Origin: Streptomyces sulfonofaciens
GTDB taxonomy: Bacteria; Actinomycetota; Actinomycetes; Streptomycetales; Streptomycetaceae
DNA length: 64,000 nt
Direction of reading: 5' to 3'
NCBI RefSeq assembly: GCF_014656295.1
Contig: NZ_BNCD01000004.1
Location: 124,001 to 188,000 of the forward strand
Position numbers and translations under genes: made by a program. Below are positions 1 to 8,650 of the stretch, in pieces. Numbering within the stretch: position 1 is the stretch's first letter; the number at the start of each line of letters is the position of its first letter. The notes under the pieces were generated by a model. The model was given only the letters and a program-made list of their open reading frames with translations, did not search any database and was not told the DNA's origin.

Positions 1-84
1 GAGGGAGACGGGGCGCGGGCCGAGGAACTCACCCGTGAGATCACCGTGGGCGCCCTGCACGAACTGGACGTCCTGGCGCCGTGA
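1..84 (+). CDS. C-terminal end of an unidentified protein (partial)
   Basis: An open frame from the first base encodes 27 residues (ending ELDVLAP) and stops at the TGA at 82-84. Codon third positions are nearly all G or C, as expected for a real Streptomyces gene. The fragment is too short to assign a family. It converges on the YchJ-like gene on the other strand, 32 bases away. Confidence 0.5.
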   Translation, partial: EGDGARAEELTREITVGALHELDVLAP

Positions 85-116
85 CCGCGGCGGCCGCCGC
101 TGCCGCGCCGCCGTGC

Positions 117-557
117 TCACGGGTCGATGTCACCGTCCACGTAGACCCACGCCCCCGCCTCCCGCTCGAAGCGGCTGCGCTCGCGCAGCACGCCGGCACG
201 GCCGCCGTCCGTGAAGTGCGCCCTGAAGCGGACGACCCCCCTGGCGTGGAAGGCGGAGCCCGCCTCGGTGGCCTCGATCTCCAGTCCCGTCCAGCCGAGG
301 CCGGCCGCGAAGGCGACGCCCGCCGGCCGGGTGCGCGGATGCCAGGTGCGCAGCAGGTACCCCTCGTCCCGTACCGCGAACGCGCTGTACCGCGAGCGCA
401 TCAGGGCCTCCGCGGTGGGCGCGAGGGCGACACCCGAGTGGAAGCGGCCGCAGCACGCGGCGTACGGCTGCCCCGAGCCGCAGGGGCACGTCGACGGTGC
501 TGGGGTGCCGGACGCGGAGCGCGGCTGCTTCCTGCGGCGGGGGGTGCCTCGGGTCAT
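117..557 (-). CDS. YchJ-like SEC-C motif protein (UPF0225 type)
   Basis: A 146-residue protein. After a basic N-terminus (MTRGTPRRRK) it has a SEC-C type metal-binding motif, CPCGSGQPYAACC, at about residues 22-34, then the conserved ALMRSRYSAFAV stretch and a C-terminal domain ending DGDIDP. SEC-C motifs usually bind zinc; the cellular role of YchJ proteins is not established. The ATG at 557 was chosen because the open frame further upstream (to 761) reads as low-complexity sequence with no domain. A second ATG at 566 is possible. It is a single gene, divergent from the amidohydrolase. Confidence 0.85.
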   Translation of the reverse strand: MTRGTPRRRKQPRSASGTPAPSTCPCGSGQPYAACCGRFHSGVALAPTAEALMRSRYSAFAVRDEGYLLRTWHPRTRPAGVAFAAGLGWTGLEIEATEAGSAFHARGVVRFRAHFTDGGRAGVLRERSRFEREAGAWVYVDGDIDP

Positions 558-776
558 GGCCGCCATTGTGCCCCGCGGGGCCGGTGCGGCGCGCGGCGCC
601 CGGTGCCCGGCCGGGTCGAGAACGTGGCCGCAGGCCGGTTGGTCGGGACGGGGCGGGCGGGGGAGGATGTGTGCGGCGGTGAGCATCGGGTGCGGTGGCT
701 CGCGCGACCCTCGGGCGACCGACGGGCGGCCCCCTGCCGGACAGCTCTTCCGAACAGACAAGAGGACGCCTGTTTC

Positions 777-1574
777 ATGACCTCAGAGCCCCCCTTCTTC
801 CACGTTCTCCCCGGCGCACCCGGATCCCCGGTCATCCTGCACGTGCCGCACTCCAGCCGGGTCCTACCGGGCCCCGTGCGCGCGGCGATCGTGCTGGACG
901 ACGCCGCGCTGGAACGGGAGCTCGACCACATCACGGACGCGCACACCGCGGAACTGGCCGCCGAGGCCACCGCGGCGGCCGGCGCACGCAGACCCTGGCG
1001 GTTCGTCAACGGCCTGTCCCGCCTGGTCGTCGACCCCGAGCGCTTCCCGGACGAACGCGAGGAGATGCGGGCCGTCGGCATGGGCGCCGTGTACACCCAC
1101 ACCACGCACCGCGCACCCCTGCGCCCTGTCGAGACCGATCCCGCGCCGTTGCTCGACCGCTACTTCCACCCCTACACGGAGGCGATGACCGCAACCGTGG
1201 ACGAACGCCTCGCCGCCACCGGGCGGGCGGTCATCATCGACGTCCATTCCTATCCCACCCACGCGCTGCCCTACGAACTGCACGGCCACGGCCCGCGCCC
1301 GCCGATCTGCCTGGGCGCCGACGACCATCACACCCCGCCCGCCCTGCTCGACCTCGCCCACGAGGTCTTCGCCGACTTCGGGGGTGTCGACGTCAACACC
1401 CCCTTCGCCGGCGCCTATGTGCCGCTCAAGCACCACCGCACCACCACCGAGGTCAGCTCGCTGATGATCGAGATCCGCCGCGACCTCTACATGTCGGAAC
1501 CGGGCGGCCCCGCGGGTCTCGGCCTCGCGGCCCTGGGCACGGCGCTCGCGGAGCTGGTGGAGCGGGCGTCGTAG
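777..1574 (+). CDS. N-formylglutamate amidohydrolase
   Basis: A 265-residue cytosolic enzyme of the N-formylglutamate amidohydrolase family, which hydrolyses N-formyl-L-glutamate to formate and glutamate, the last step of one histidine-degradation route. Visible family motifs are HVPHSS at residues 22-27, VDPERF, IDVHSYP (metal/catalytic His region), CLGADDHHTP and a C-terminal EIRRDLYM. The start is the ATG at 777 with AGAGGA about 10 bases upstream; the longer frame upstream is antisense to ychJ and not coding. No other hut gene is adjacent, so the substrate is inferred from family alone. Confidence 0.85.
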   Translation: MTSEPPFFHVLPGAPGSPVILHVPHSSRVLPGPVRAAIVLDDAALERELDHITDAHTAELAAEATAAAGARRPWRFVNGLSRLVVDPERFPDEREEMRAVGMGAVYTHTTHRAPLRPVETDPAPLLDRYFHPYTEAMTATVDERLAATGRAVIIDVHSYPTHALPYELHGHGPRPPICLGADDHHTPPALLDLAHEVFADFGGVDVNTPFAGAYVPLKHHRTTTEVSSLMIEIRRDLYMSEPGGPAGLGLAALGTALAELVERAS

Positions 1575-1914
1575 GCGGCACGCCGTTCGGTGCGCACCCC
1601 GCACCGGACCGGTCGGGCACCGGCGCACGCCGCCCGGCGTGCGGCCTTGAGCCGTCTGAACTCCGGGGCGCGCCGATCGTCGACAATCTCGTCGCGAAGG
1701 CACCGGAGACCGTCGCCCGACGGGTGGCGGACGCGGGACGCAAGAAGCCGTATCGACCGGATTCAAGGTGATATGACGGTGCGGGAGGCGCGGATGACCG
1801 CCCTGGACAAGCCGCGCGCGGATTGGCAACAATGTGGCGCCGAGCAAGCTCCCCGATCGCGGCCGGTCCACCGCCCACCGCAGCCGCGCGGCGATCGGCG
1901 CCCCGAGGGAAGGG
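1575..1914. other. Intergenic region with two candidate GntR-type boxes
   Basis: No gene is seen in these 340 bases. Two similar 12-bp elements lie here: ATCGTCGACAAT at 1676-1687 and ATTGGCAACAAT at 1822-1833, each with outer half-sites of the ATTG/CAAT type. FCD-type GntR regulators often bind short boxes of this kind, and one is encoded at 2837, but the assignment is inference. Confidence 0.35.
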
Positions 1915-2676
1915 ATGCGGACCGTGACATTCGTGCTGGTGCCCGGCGCCTGGCACGGCGGATGGTGCTGGAGCCGGGTCGCCCCCCTCCTGCGCGCCGC
2001 CGGCCACGAGGTGCACACCCCCACCCTCACCGGCGTCAGCGACCGCGCCCACACCCTCCACCCCTCGGTCGGCCTCGCCACCCACGTCGAGGACGTGGTC
2101 CGGCTGCTGGACGCCTACGACCTCACGGACGTCCACCTCGTCGGGCACAGCTACGGCGGCCAGGTCATCTCCCAGGTGGCCGAGGAGCGCCCCGAGCGGC
2201 TTGCCCGGCGCATCCACCTCGACGCCTTCGTGCCGGACGACGGCACCGCCGCCATCGACCTGCTGCCGCCCGACGTCGCCCACCACTACCGCGAGTCGGT
2301 GCGCGAGTTCGGGTTCGGCTGGCTGATCCCACCGCGCTCGCTGACCGTCCTCGGCGTCACCGACCAGGCCGACGTGGCCTGGCTGACCGAGCGGCTCACC
2401 CCCCACCCCTGGGCCACGTACCGCGAGCCCGTGCGGCTCGGCGCCGCTGCCGCCCGGGTGCCGGGGACCTACATAGACTGCACCGACTGGCTGGGCGTCT
2501 TCGCGCCGTTCGCCGACAAGGCCCGCGCCCTGGGCTGGGACGTGCACCGGCTCGCCACCGGGCACGAGGCGATGGTCACCGCGCCGGGGGAACTCGCGGC
2601 GCTGCTCCTCGCGGACGCCGCCGCCGGGCCCGCGGGCCGGCCGCAGGAGGCGGGGACACCGGCATGGCACGGCTAG
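1915..2676 (+). CDS. Alpha/beta hydrolase fold esterase-like protein
   Basis: A 253-residue alpha/beta hydrolase. The N-terminal strand and oxyanion loop read TFVLVPGAWHGGWCW. The nucleophile elbow is GHSYGG (Ser 79), and the catalytic His is in LATGHEAM near residue 225. The family resembles salicylate-esterase/hydroxynitrile-lyase-like hydrolases (the GAWHGGW start), often annotated only as alpha/beta hydrolase. The ATG at 1915 is preceded by GAGGGAAGGG. The GntR/FCD regulator starts 160 bases downstream on the same strand, suggesting a catabolic transcription unit. Substrate unknown. Confidence 0.85.
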   Translation: MRTVTFVLVPGAWHGGWCWSRVAPLLRAAGHEVHTPTLTGVSDRAHTLHPSVGLATHVEDVVRLLDAYDLTDVHLVGHSYGGQVISQVAEERPERLARRIHLDAFVPDDGTAAIDLLPPDVAHHYRESVREFGFGWLIPPRSLTVLGVTDQADVAWLTERLTPHPWATYREPVRLGAAAARVPGTYIDCTDWLGVFAPFADKARALGWDVHRLATGHEAMVTAPGELAALLLADAAAGPAGRPQEAGTPAWHG

Positions 2677-2836
2677 CGCACCCCTACGACCGCCGCCCGG
2701 CCGCCGCCGCGCCGGCAGGGGAACGCGAGCGGCCCGGTGGCGCGGGGCCTGCTTCGGCCGTGCAGCCGCGGACCGAGGGCGAGCTGCGCACGCCGCGGCG
2801 CACGTCCGGACGTCCGGACGGCCCCCGGGGGCCACG

Positions 2837-3574
2837 ATGAGCACCCGGTTCGACCAGGCCGAGCCACCCGTCGACCTGGTGGACCGCATCCGCCAGGCCA
2901 TCGCCCACGGTGAGCTGCTGCCCGGCCGGCGCCTGGTGGAGAACGACCTCGCGGCGATGTTCGACGTCTCGCGCGGCGCGGTGCGCTCGGCCCTGGTGGT
3001 GCTCGACTCCGACGGCCTGGTGACCCGCTCGCCGCACCGGGGGGCTCGGGTGCGCCCGATCTCGCTGACCGAGGCGGTCGAGATCACGGAACTCCGCGCG
3101 GTGGTCGAGGGCCTGTGCGCCGCGAGGGCCGCCCAGCGCGCCACCCCGGACGAACGCGCGCAACTGCGCCGCCTGGACCGCCGCATGAGGCTCGCCGCCG
3201 CCGCCGGTGACACCGCCGGGTACAGCAGCCTCAGCCAGGCCGTGCACCAGGCGATCAGGGAGATCGCGGCCCAGGCCACCGCGGTGGACGTGCTGGACCG
3301 GCTGCGCTACCGGAGCGTGCGCTACCAGTTCGGTGTGGCCCGGCTGCCGGGCCGCCCGGAGCAGGGCGCGCGCGAACACGGCGCGGTGGTGCGCGCCGTC
3401 GTCGCAGGCAGGGCCGAGGAGGCGGAGCACGAGATGCGTGCCCACCTGGAGAGCGTCGTCGCGGCGCTGTACGACCTGGGCGCCCAGGACGTGGTGCACG
3501 GCACACCGCAGAGCGCGGCCCGGGACGGCGTCCCGGGCGGGTCGGAGCGCGCGGTGCCGGCGCACCCGTCCTGA
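2837..3574 (+). CDS. GntR-family transcriptional regulator, FCD subfamily
   Basis: A 245-residue regulator. The N-terminal winged helix (about residues 10-75) contains GRRLVENDLAAMFDVSRG and a typical GntR recognition helix followed by LVTRSPHRGARV. The C-terminal all-helical FCD ligand-binding domain carries ITELRAVVEG and later HEQ/AREHGAVVRAV and ALYDL stretches, with His/Asp residues that bind metal or carboxylate effectors in the family. It probably controls the upstream hydrolase gene, but the effector cannot be read from sequence. The start ATG at 2837 is the only one preceding the domain. Confidence 0.88.
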   Translation: MSTRFDQAEPPVDLVDRIRQAIAHGELLPGRRLVENDLAAMFDVSRGAVRSALVVLDSDGLVTRSPHRGARVRPISLTEAVEITELRAVVEGLCAARAAQRATPDERAQLRRLDRRMRLAAAAGDTAGYSSLSQAVHQAIREIAAQATAVDVLDRLRYRSVRYQFGVARLPGRPEQGAREHGAVVRAVVAGRAEEAEHEMRAHLESVVAALYDLGAQDVVHGTPQSAARDGVPGGSERAVPAHPS

Positions 3575-3795
3575 CCGCACCGCGTGCTCCGCGCGGCGGA
3601 CCGGCCGCACGGCGCCCGCCGGGCCCGCCCCGCCCGCACCGCTTGCCTCGCCGGGGCCCGCCCCGCCCCACCGCGGCCCGCGCGTCACGCCCGTCACGGT
3701 CTGCGTGGCGCACCGGCGACGGCGCGCGGTTCGCGCCCGTCACGGCTCCGTCACGGCTTGCGGGCCGCCCCGGCCGCGGTCGGCGTGCCGTGCGG

Positions 3796-4602
3796 CTACG
3801 GCTTGCGTGCCACGCCGCCGTACATCGGTGCCAGGCCGCCGTGCGGTTCCTCGTCGGCGAGTTCCGGATGCCACTGCCCGATCAGGACGAGACCCGGGTC
3901 CACCAGGTCGAGGCCCGTGAAGAAGCGCTCGACCTCGGCGCGCGAGCGGTTCACCAGGGCGATGCCGCCCTGCGCGTACACGTCCACGGCCTGCTGCATG
4001 TCCGCCCCGTGCAGGTCGGCCGTGAGCTGCGACAGGACGAGGTGGCTGCCGGCCGGCAGCGCGTCGAGCAGGGCCCCGACGTGGTCGAGGGCGCCCTCCT
4101 CGTCGGTGACGAAGTGCAGCAGCGCGATCAGCGACAGGGCGATGGGCTCGTCGAAGTCGAGTATCCGGCGGGCCTGCTCGACGATCGAGCGCGGGTCGCG
4201 GACGTCCGCCTCCACGTACTCGGTGACCCCCTCCGCAGTGCCGTGCAGCAGTGCTCCCGCGTGGGCCAGCACGATGGGGTCGTTGTCCACGTACACCACG
4301 CGGGCGTCGGGGGCGCCGGCCTGTGCGATCTGGTGGAGGTTGGGCTCCGTCGGTATGCCCGTGCCGACGTCCAGGAACTGGCGCAGGCCCGCCCGCCGGA
4401 CCAGCCAGCTCGTGGCCCGCCGCATGAACGCCCGGTTGTCCTTCGCACCCTGCTTCGCCATCGGGGACAGCGAGAGGATCTGCTTGCCGAGCTCCTCGTC
4501 GACCGGGTAGTTGTCCTTGCCGTCCAGGAGCCAGTCGTAGACCCGCGCCGAATGCGGTCTGCTGGTGTCGATGCGCGGGACGGAGGACTCGACTCCGGTC
4601 AT
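3796..4602 (-). CDS. DUF574 / SAM-dependent methyltransferase
   Basis: A 268-residue member of the Streptomyces-expanded DUF574 (methyltransf_19) family. Signature blocks are RIDTSRPHSARVYDWLLDGK near the N-terminus, the SAM-binding FLDVGTGIPTEPNLH, VVYVDNDPIV (acidic residue binding the ribose), and the C-terminal GLDLVDPGLVLIGQWHPE. The ATG at 4602 has AAGGGAG upstream. Its transcript runs towards the GntR gene (convergent). A paralogue sits at 16538. Members are abundant in Streptomyces near XRE/DUF397 genes and their substrate is not known. Confidence 0.87.
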   Translation of the reverse strand: MTGVESSVPRIDTSRPHSARVYDWLLDGKDNYPVDEELGKQILSLSPMAKQGAKDNRAFMRRATSWLVRRAGLRQFLDVGTGIPTEPNLHQIAQAGAPDARVVYVDNDPIVLAHAGALLHGTAEGVTEYVEADVRDPRSIVEQARRILDFDEPIALSLIALLHFVTDEEGALDHVGALLDALPAGSHLVLSQLTADLHGADMQQAVDVYAQGGIALVNRSRAEVERFFTGLDLVDPGLVLIGQWHPELADEEPHGGLAPMYGGVARKP

Positions 4603-5169
4603 GTGCTGCTCCCTTGATGATCCGTGACGATCCGTGACGGTCCCGCAGTGTGCCATCCGGCGGCCGCGCGAACGGCGGAGCCCGGTCTCCTCCACCGGTT
4701 GGACGTCGGGATCAGGCCACGTCGGCTTCCGTGTCGCGCGGTCCGGGGGCCACTCCCGGGCAGGGTGCGCCGGACTGAGCGGCGGCTGAAAGTGCCTCCC
4801 CCCGACGGGGGGCGCGCGGATGGCCGAGGAGAGCGTGAAGAGAGCCATCGCGGCGGACGGCACGGTGGAGACGAGCGTCCACGGTGGGGCCGGGACGCCG
4901 CACCGTGCCGCGGACGCCGACCCGCCGGCCCGGCTGCTCGGCGGTCCCGTCGAGCACCACCCGGCTCTCGGAGGGGTCCTACCGGCAGGCCGAGACGAGG
5001 AGCGGGCCGCCCGTGGCAGGAACTGACCGGAACCCGGCCCGCGGCACGGCGCCGCGCGGGCAGCCGCCTGCACGGCCGCGTCCTGCACACCGCACACGCA
5101 CCCGGCCCCACCGGGCGCCGCCACGCACCCGGCGCCGCCACGCACCCGCCGGCCGCAGCAGACCGGCCC
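4603..5169. other. Gene-poor stretch with a 17-bp tandem repeat
   Basis: No supportable gene. The open frames here lack domains and run through each other. A perfect 17-bp tandem duplication (GGCGCCGCCACGCACCC) occupies 5114-5147, just upstream of the AAA ATPase remnant, consistent with decayed DNA. Confidence 0.5.
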
Positions 5170-5546
5170 AGGGGGCCCTCGGCCTGACGGCCGCCCAGGC
5201 CCGCCGCGCCTTCGCCGAGGCCGTCGTGCGCGACGAGGTGCTGGACGACCGGGACATCGCGGCGGTGATGGCGGAGAGAAGGCCGTCATCGCGGAGAGCG
5301 AGGCGCCGCAGTTCCACACCGCCGAGGAGAGCGCGGACGACCTGGGCGGGCCTGGAGGTGCTCAAGGAGTGGCTGCGGCTGCGCGGCGCGCCTTCAGCGA
5401 CACCGCCCGCGGACCCCGGCTGCCGGCGCCCAGGGGCATGGCGCTGATCGGCGTCCCCGGCACCGGCAAGAGCCTGACCGCCAGGAAGATCGGCGGGCTG
5501 TGGGGCTGCCGCTGCTGCGGCTGGAACGTCGGCGCCCTGTTCGGAT
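5170..5546 (+). pseudogene. AAA-family ATPase remnant with several frameshifts
   Basis: Stitching frames gives GALGLTAAQARRAFAEAVV, then LDDRDIAAVMAE, ESADDLGGLEVLKEWLRLR, RLPAPRGMALIGVPGTGKS and LPLLRLDVGALFG. This is the middle of an actinobacterial AAA ATPase (the Ycf46-like kind that normally has about 500 residues), including the Walker A GVPGTGKS at 5450-5473. At least four single-base indels break it: near 5278, 5347, 5386 and 5503. Both ends of the gene are missing. Clearly non-functional. Confidence 0.75.
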
Positions 5547-5700
5547 TTGGCCGAGTATCGGTCCGTGCCAGGAGCGGCTGCGCCCCTAGGTTGGAGTCGG
5601 CCGGCAGTGTGGTCCAGCCCGACCGGTCGCCATGCTGAGCGCGGGTGCCCGGTCCCGTGGGAGCCAGCGGCGGACGAGACCGGGAACAGGGAGTCCCACG

Positions 5701-6663
5701 ATGGTCAGACGCCGTATCGGTGGCGCGGGCGGCCCCGAGGCCAGTGCGCTCTGTCTCGGGGCCCTGCCGTTCGGCAGCACGGTGGACGAGGCGACGTCCT
5801 TCGCCATCCTGGACCGCTTCGTCGAGGCGGGCGGCAATCTGATCGACACGTCCGACCACCACGTGCGACGGCCCGACGGCAGCACAGGCGACACGAGCGA
5901 GACCACCGTCGGCAGATGGCTGGCCAGCCGCGGGGCCCGCGACGACGTGCTGATCTCCGCCAAGGTCGGCGCCCGGCCCACCGCCCCCGGCGCCGGGAGG
6001 GCCGAGGGGCTGTCCGCACCGGTGATCACCAAGGCCGCACGGGAGAGCATGCGGCGCCTGGGCACCGACCGCATCGACCTGTACTGGACACACGTCGAGG
6101 ACCGCTCCGTGCCCCTCGCGGAGACCCTCGCAGCCCTCGGCACCCTGGTGTCCGAGGGTGCCGTCGGCATCCTCGGCGCCTCGCACCACGCCACCTGGCG
6201 CACCGACCGGGCCAGGACCATAGCCCTCGGCAACGGCTGGCCGGGCTACACCTGCGTCCGGCAGCGCTACTCCTACCTCCAGCCGCGCTTCGACACCGCC
6301 CTCCCGGAGGGCGGGCACGTCCACGTCACCGCCGAACTGCTCGACTACGTGCGCAGCGAGCCGGAGCTGACGCTGTTCGCGTACTCCACCCTGCTCGGCG
6401 GCGGTTACACGCGCACCGACAAGCCGCTGCCCGCGGCGTACGACCATCCGGGGACGCCGCGGCGTCGCGCGGCCGTGCACGCGGTGGCCGGCGAACTCGG
6501 CGCCACCCCGAACCAGGTCGTCCTGGCCTGGCTGGCTGGCGGCAGCCCACCGGTGCTGCCCATCGTCGGGGTGAGCTCGGTGGAGCAACTGGAGGAGGTG
6601 CTCGGGGGGTTCGACGTGGAGCTCACGCCCGAACAGCGGAAGCGGCTGGACAGGGCCGGCTGA
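5701..6663 (+). CDS. Aldo/keto reductase family protein lacking the catalytic Tyr
   Basis: A 320-residue (beta/alpha)8 aldo/keto reductase. Family features: LCLGALPFG, GGNLIDTSD (Asp49), ISAKVGARP (Lys88), DLYWTHVEDRS (His130), and a C-terminal NADP-binding IVGVSSVEQL. The tetrad Tyr expected five residues after Asp49 (IDTA-x-x-Y in relatives) is His54 here (IDTSDHHV), so normal proton donation should be affected. The ATG at 5701 is preceded by ACAGGGA. It stands alone between a decayed ATPase and a non-coding region. Function of the altered enzyme is unknown. Confidence 0.85.
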   Translation: MVRRRIGGAGGPEASALCLGALPFGSTVDEATSFAILDRFVEAGGNLIDTSDHHVRRPDGSTGDTSETTVGRWLASRGARDDVLISAKVGARPTAPGAGRAEGLSAPVITKAARESMRRLGTDRIDLYWTHVEDRSVPLAETLAALGTLVSEGAVGILGASHHATWRTDRARTIALGNGWPGYTCVRQRYSYLQPRFDTALPEGGHVHVTAELLDYVRSEPELTLFAYSTLLGGGYTRTDKPLPAAYDHPGTPRRRAAVHAVAGELGATPNQVVLAWLAGGSPPVLPIVGVSSVEQLEEVLGGFDVELTPEQRKRLDRAG

Positions 6664-7598
6664 GGCGGGCCGCACGGGCCGGGTCGCATGAGCCGGGCCG
6701 GCTGGGCCGGGGCACCTGAGCCGGGGGCACCTGAGCCGGGGCGACGGCCCGGGGCGCCGCTCCCCGAGGCGTCCGGTGCTGCCCGCGTGTCGGCAACGAC
6801 GACCCCGGGCCCCGGTGCCCCGAGCAGTGGACGCCCCGGCCCGAACAGGCTTCCCCGGCCGACCGGTTGCGGGCGTTCTCCGCGGGCGCTTCCGCGGCGA
6901 TCGATTGACAATGGTATGACCGATAGTCCATGCTGAGTCGGACCGCATCCGCCGAAGGAAGCCGCGCCCGGGCAGGCGTGACGCCAGGCGCCGTCCGTCC
7001 CCGGGGAGGGATGTCTCCGAGGCGGTGAGGAGGCCCTTTGGACCGGGACGGATCGCAGCAATGCCACGAGCACCGCTCACCGAGCGCCGCGGCGGTCGGC
7101 CCAGGCCGCCGTCGCACCACCACGAGCACGCCCGCCGCCCGCGCCCTGTCCGCACCGGCCCTGGCGGTGCGGGCCCCGCCCCGCGCCACGGGTCGACCCG
7201 GCACCGTGTCGGCCCCGGTCGGCCCCGAAGACCCGATCCGCGGGCCACGCGCGGCCGGGGCCCGGCCGCGCCGGCTTCCGCGGCGGCAGCGGCAAGCGCC
7301 GCCGGCTCGGAACGCGGCGGGCACCACCGCCTCGGGCGCGGGATGCGAAAGCGCCCGCCGCCTCGCGCGCTCATGTGCCGCTGCCCCGGCGCGGTGCTGC
7401 GCGACTGCCGTCCGGCGGCGACCGGCGCCCCCACCGGCCCGGTGCTCCAGGGGCTCCTGCTCGCCCTGCGGTCCACCGGCGCAGGAACCTCCACCTCGCC
7501 CCCCCCACGACCCCGACGGAGCGATCGCGCTCCCGACGGCGGCCCGCGCTCGCCCGCGGCCGCGCCTCCTCCCGTACCGGGCGAAAGTAAGGAACACG
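6664..7598. other. Long non-coding or decayed stretch with an orphan promoter-like element
   Basis: No intact gene. 6700-6740 holds a short direct repeat (GGCACCTGAGCCGGGG twice). At 6906-6936 an AT-richer element, TTGACAATGGTATGACC followed by GATAGTCCATGC, looks like a -35 box plus a GntR-like operator facing the dehydrogenase gene, but it is about 660 bases from that gene's start. Sequence between may be a deleted gene. Confidence 0.4.
6906..6936 (+). promoter_or_regulatory. Candidate promoter/operator, orphaned
   Basis: TTGACA at 6906-6911 and the imperfect dyad TGGTATGACCGATAGTCCA stand out against very GC-rich flanks. The outer TGG/CCA half-sites resemble boxes of FCD-type GntR regulators. 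No gene begins within 600 bases, so it probably once drove a lost first gene of the dehydrogenase/hydantoinase unit. Confidence 0.35.
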
Positions 7599-8462
7599 AT
7601 GTCGCACGCGCAGTACACCGGTCCCACGTCGGTCGGCCTCATCGGCCTCGGAGCGATGGGCCTGCCCGCCGCCGGGTTCCTGGCCCGGTCCGGTCTCGAC
7701 ACCCACGTCCACGATCCGGACCGCGGCGCCGTCGGGCAGGCGGTGGCCGCGGGTGCGCGGGACGCCGGCTCGACCGCCGCACTGGCCGCCGTGAGCGACG
7801 TCGTCGTGGTGATGGTGCCCTCCGACGACGACGTCCTCGACGTCTGCTGCGCGGACAGCGGAGTCCTCGCCGCCGCCCGCCCCGGTGCCGCCGTCCTGAT
7901 CTGCTCCTCCGTCACACCCGAGACCTGCCGCGAGGTCGCGGCCGAGGCCGCCGCGCACCGCGTCGACGTGCTGGACGCCGCCCTCACCGGCGGGGTGCGC
8001 GCCGCGCGGGCGGGCACGGTCACGCTCCTCGTCGGCGGCGGGAAGGATGTACTCGACCGCATCCGCCCCGCTCTCGCCCCCTGGACCCGGACCGTGCACC
8101 ACCTGGGCGACCTGGGCGCGGGACAGGTCGGCAAGACCGTCAACAACCTCTGCCACTGGGGGCAGCTCTCGGCCATCGTGGAGGCGCTGCGCCTCGGCCG
8201 TGACCTCGGGGTGGCGCCGGCGAAGCTGCGCGCCGCACTGCTCGACGGGCCCGCCGCAAGCCGCACCCTCGCCGAGATGGAGCTGATGCGCCTGACCTGG
8301 CACCGCAAGGACCTCGCCAACGCGCTGCGGATGGCCGAGGGCGCGGGCCGTGCGCTACCGGTGGCCGCCACCGTGCGCGAGGCCATGGAGCACATCACGG
8401 TGGCCGACATCGCCGACCTGTACGCGGAGCCGGATGAGACCACCGTGCCGGGGACGCGGTGA
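7599..8462 (+). CDS. NAD(P)-dependent 3-hydroxyisobutyrate dehydrogenase-family oxidoreductase
   Basis: A 287-residue beta-hydroxyacid dehydrogenase. The Rossmann motif is GLIGLGAMG at residues 13-21. The substrate loop reads ALTGGVRAARAG, in place of the usual SGG. The catalytic Lys lies in GAGQVGKTVNN near residue 181, followed by the all-helical C-terminal domain. The ATG at 7599 has TAAGGA upstream; the open frame further upstream is non-coding. Its stop overlaps the start of the broken hydantoinase-like gene (TGATG), so the two were once an operon, probably for catabolism of a small hydroxy acid or cyclic amide. Exact substrate unknown. Confidence 0.85.
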   Translation: MSHAQYTGPTSVGLIGLGAMGLPAAGFLARSGLDTHVHDPDRGAVGQAVAAGARDAGSTAALAAVSDVVVVMVPSDDDVLDVCCADSGVLAAARPGAAVLICSSVTPETCREVAAEAAAHRVDVLDAALTGGVRAARAGTVTLLVGGGKDVLDRIRPALAPWTRTVHHLGDLGAGQVGKTVNNLCHWGQLSAIVEALRLGRDLGVAPAKLRAALLDGPAASRTLAEMELMRLTWHRKDLANALRMAEGAGRALPVAATVREAMEHITVADIADLYAEPDETTVPGTR

Positions 8463-8650
8463 TGCGCGGCCACCGAGTCGCCGTCGACACCGCAGGCACC
8501 TCCACCGGGGCTCCCTCGTCCTGGACGGGGCCGGCGCGGTGGTCCCCGTCGCCAAGGCGTGCTCCGCGCCCGGGGACCCGCCGGCCGCCAGGTGGATCCG
8601 ACCGCCCGGCGACCGGCACGCTTCGCCGCGGGCGGCGGCACCCGCCGCCT
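8462..8650 (+). pseudogene. N-terminal remnant of a hydantoinase/oxoprolinase A-like gene
   Basis: The ATG at 8462 overlaps the dehydrogenase stop and begins MRGHRVAVDT, the ASKHA-type phosphate-1 start (VAVDTGGTFTD in intact HyuA proteins), here degraded to VAVDTAGTSTG. After a frameshift near 8505 the other frame continues LVLDGAGAVVPVAKACSAPGDP, again HyuA-like. Nothing recognisable follows. Intact family members are about 680 residues, so over 90% of the gene is gone. Confidence 0.6.

Noticed and set aside
81..761. Long open frame in front of the amidohydrolase and long frame upstream of the YchJ-like gene
   Set aside because: Both are antisense or extension shadows in high-GC DNA; the ribosome sites and domain starts are at 777 and 557.
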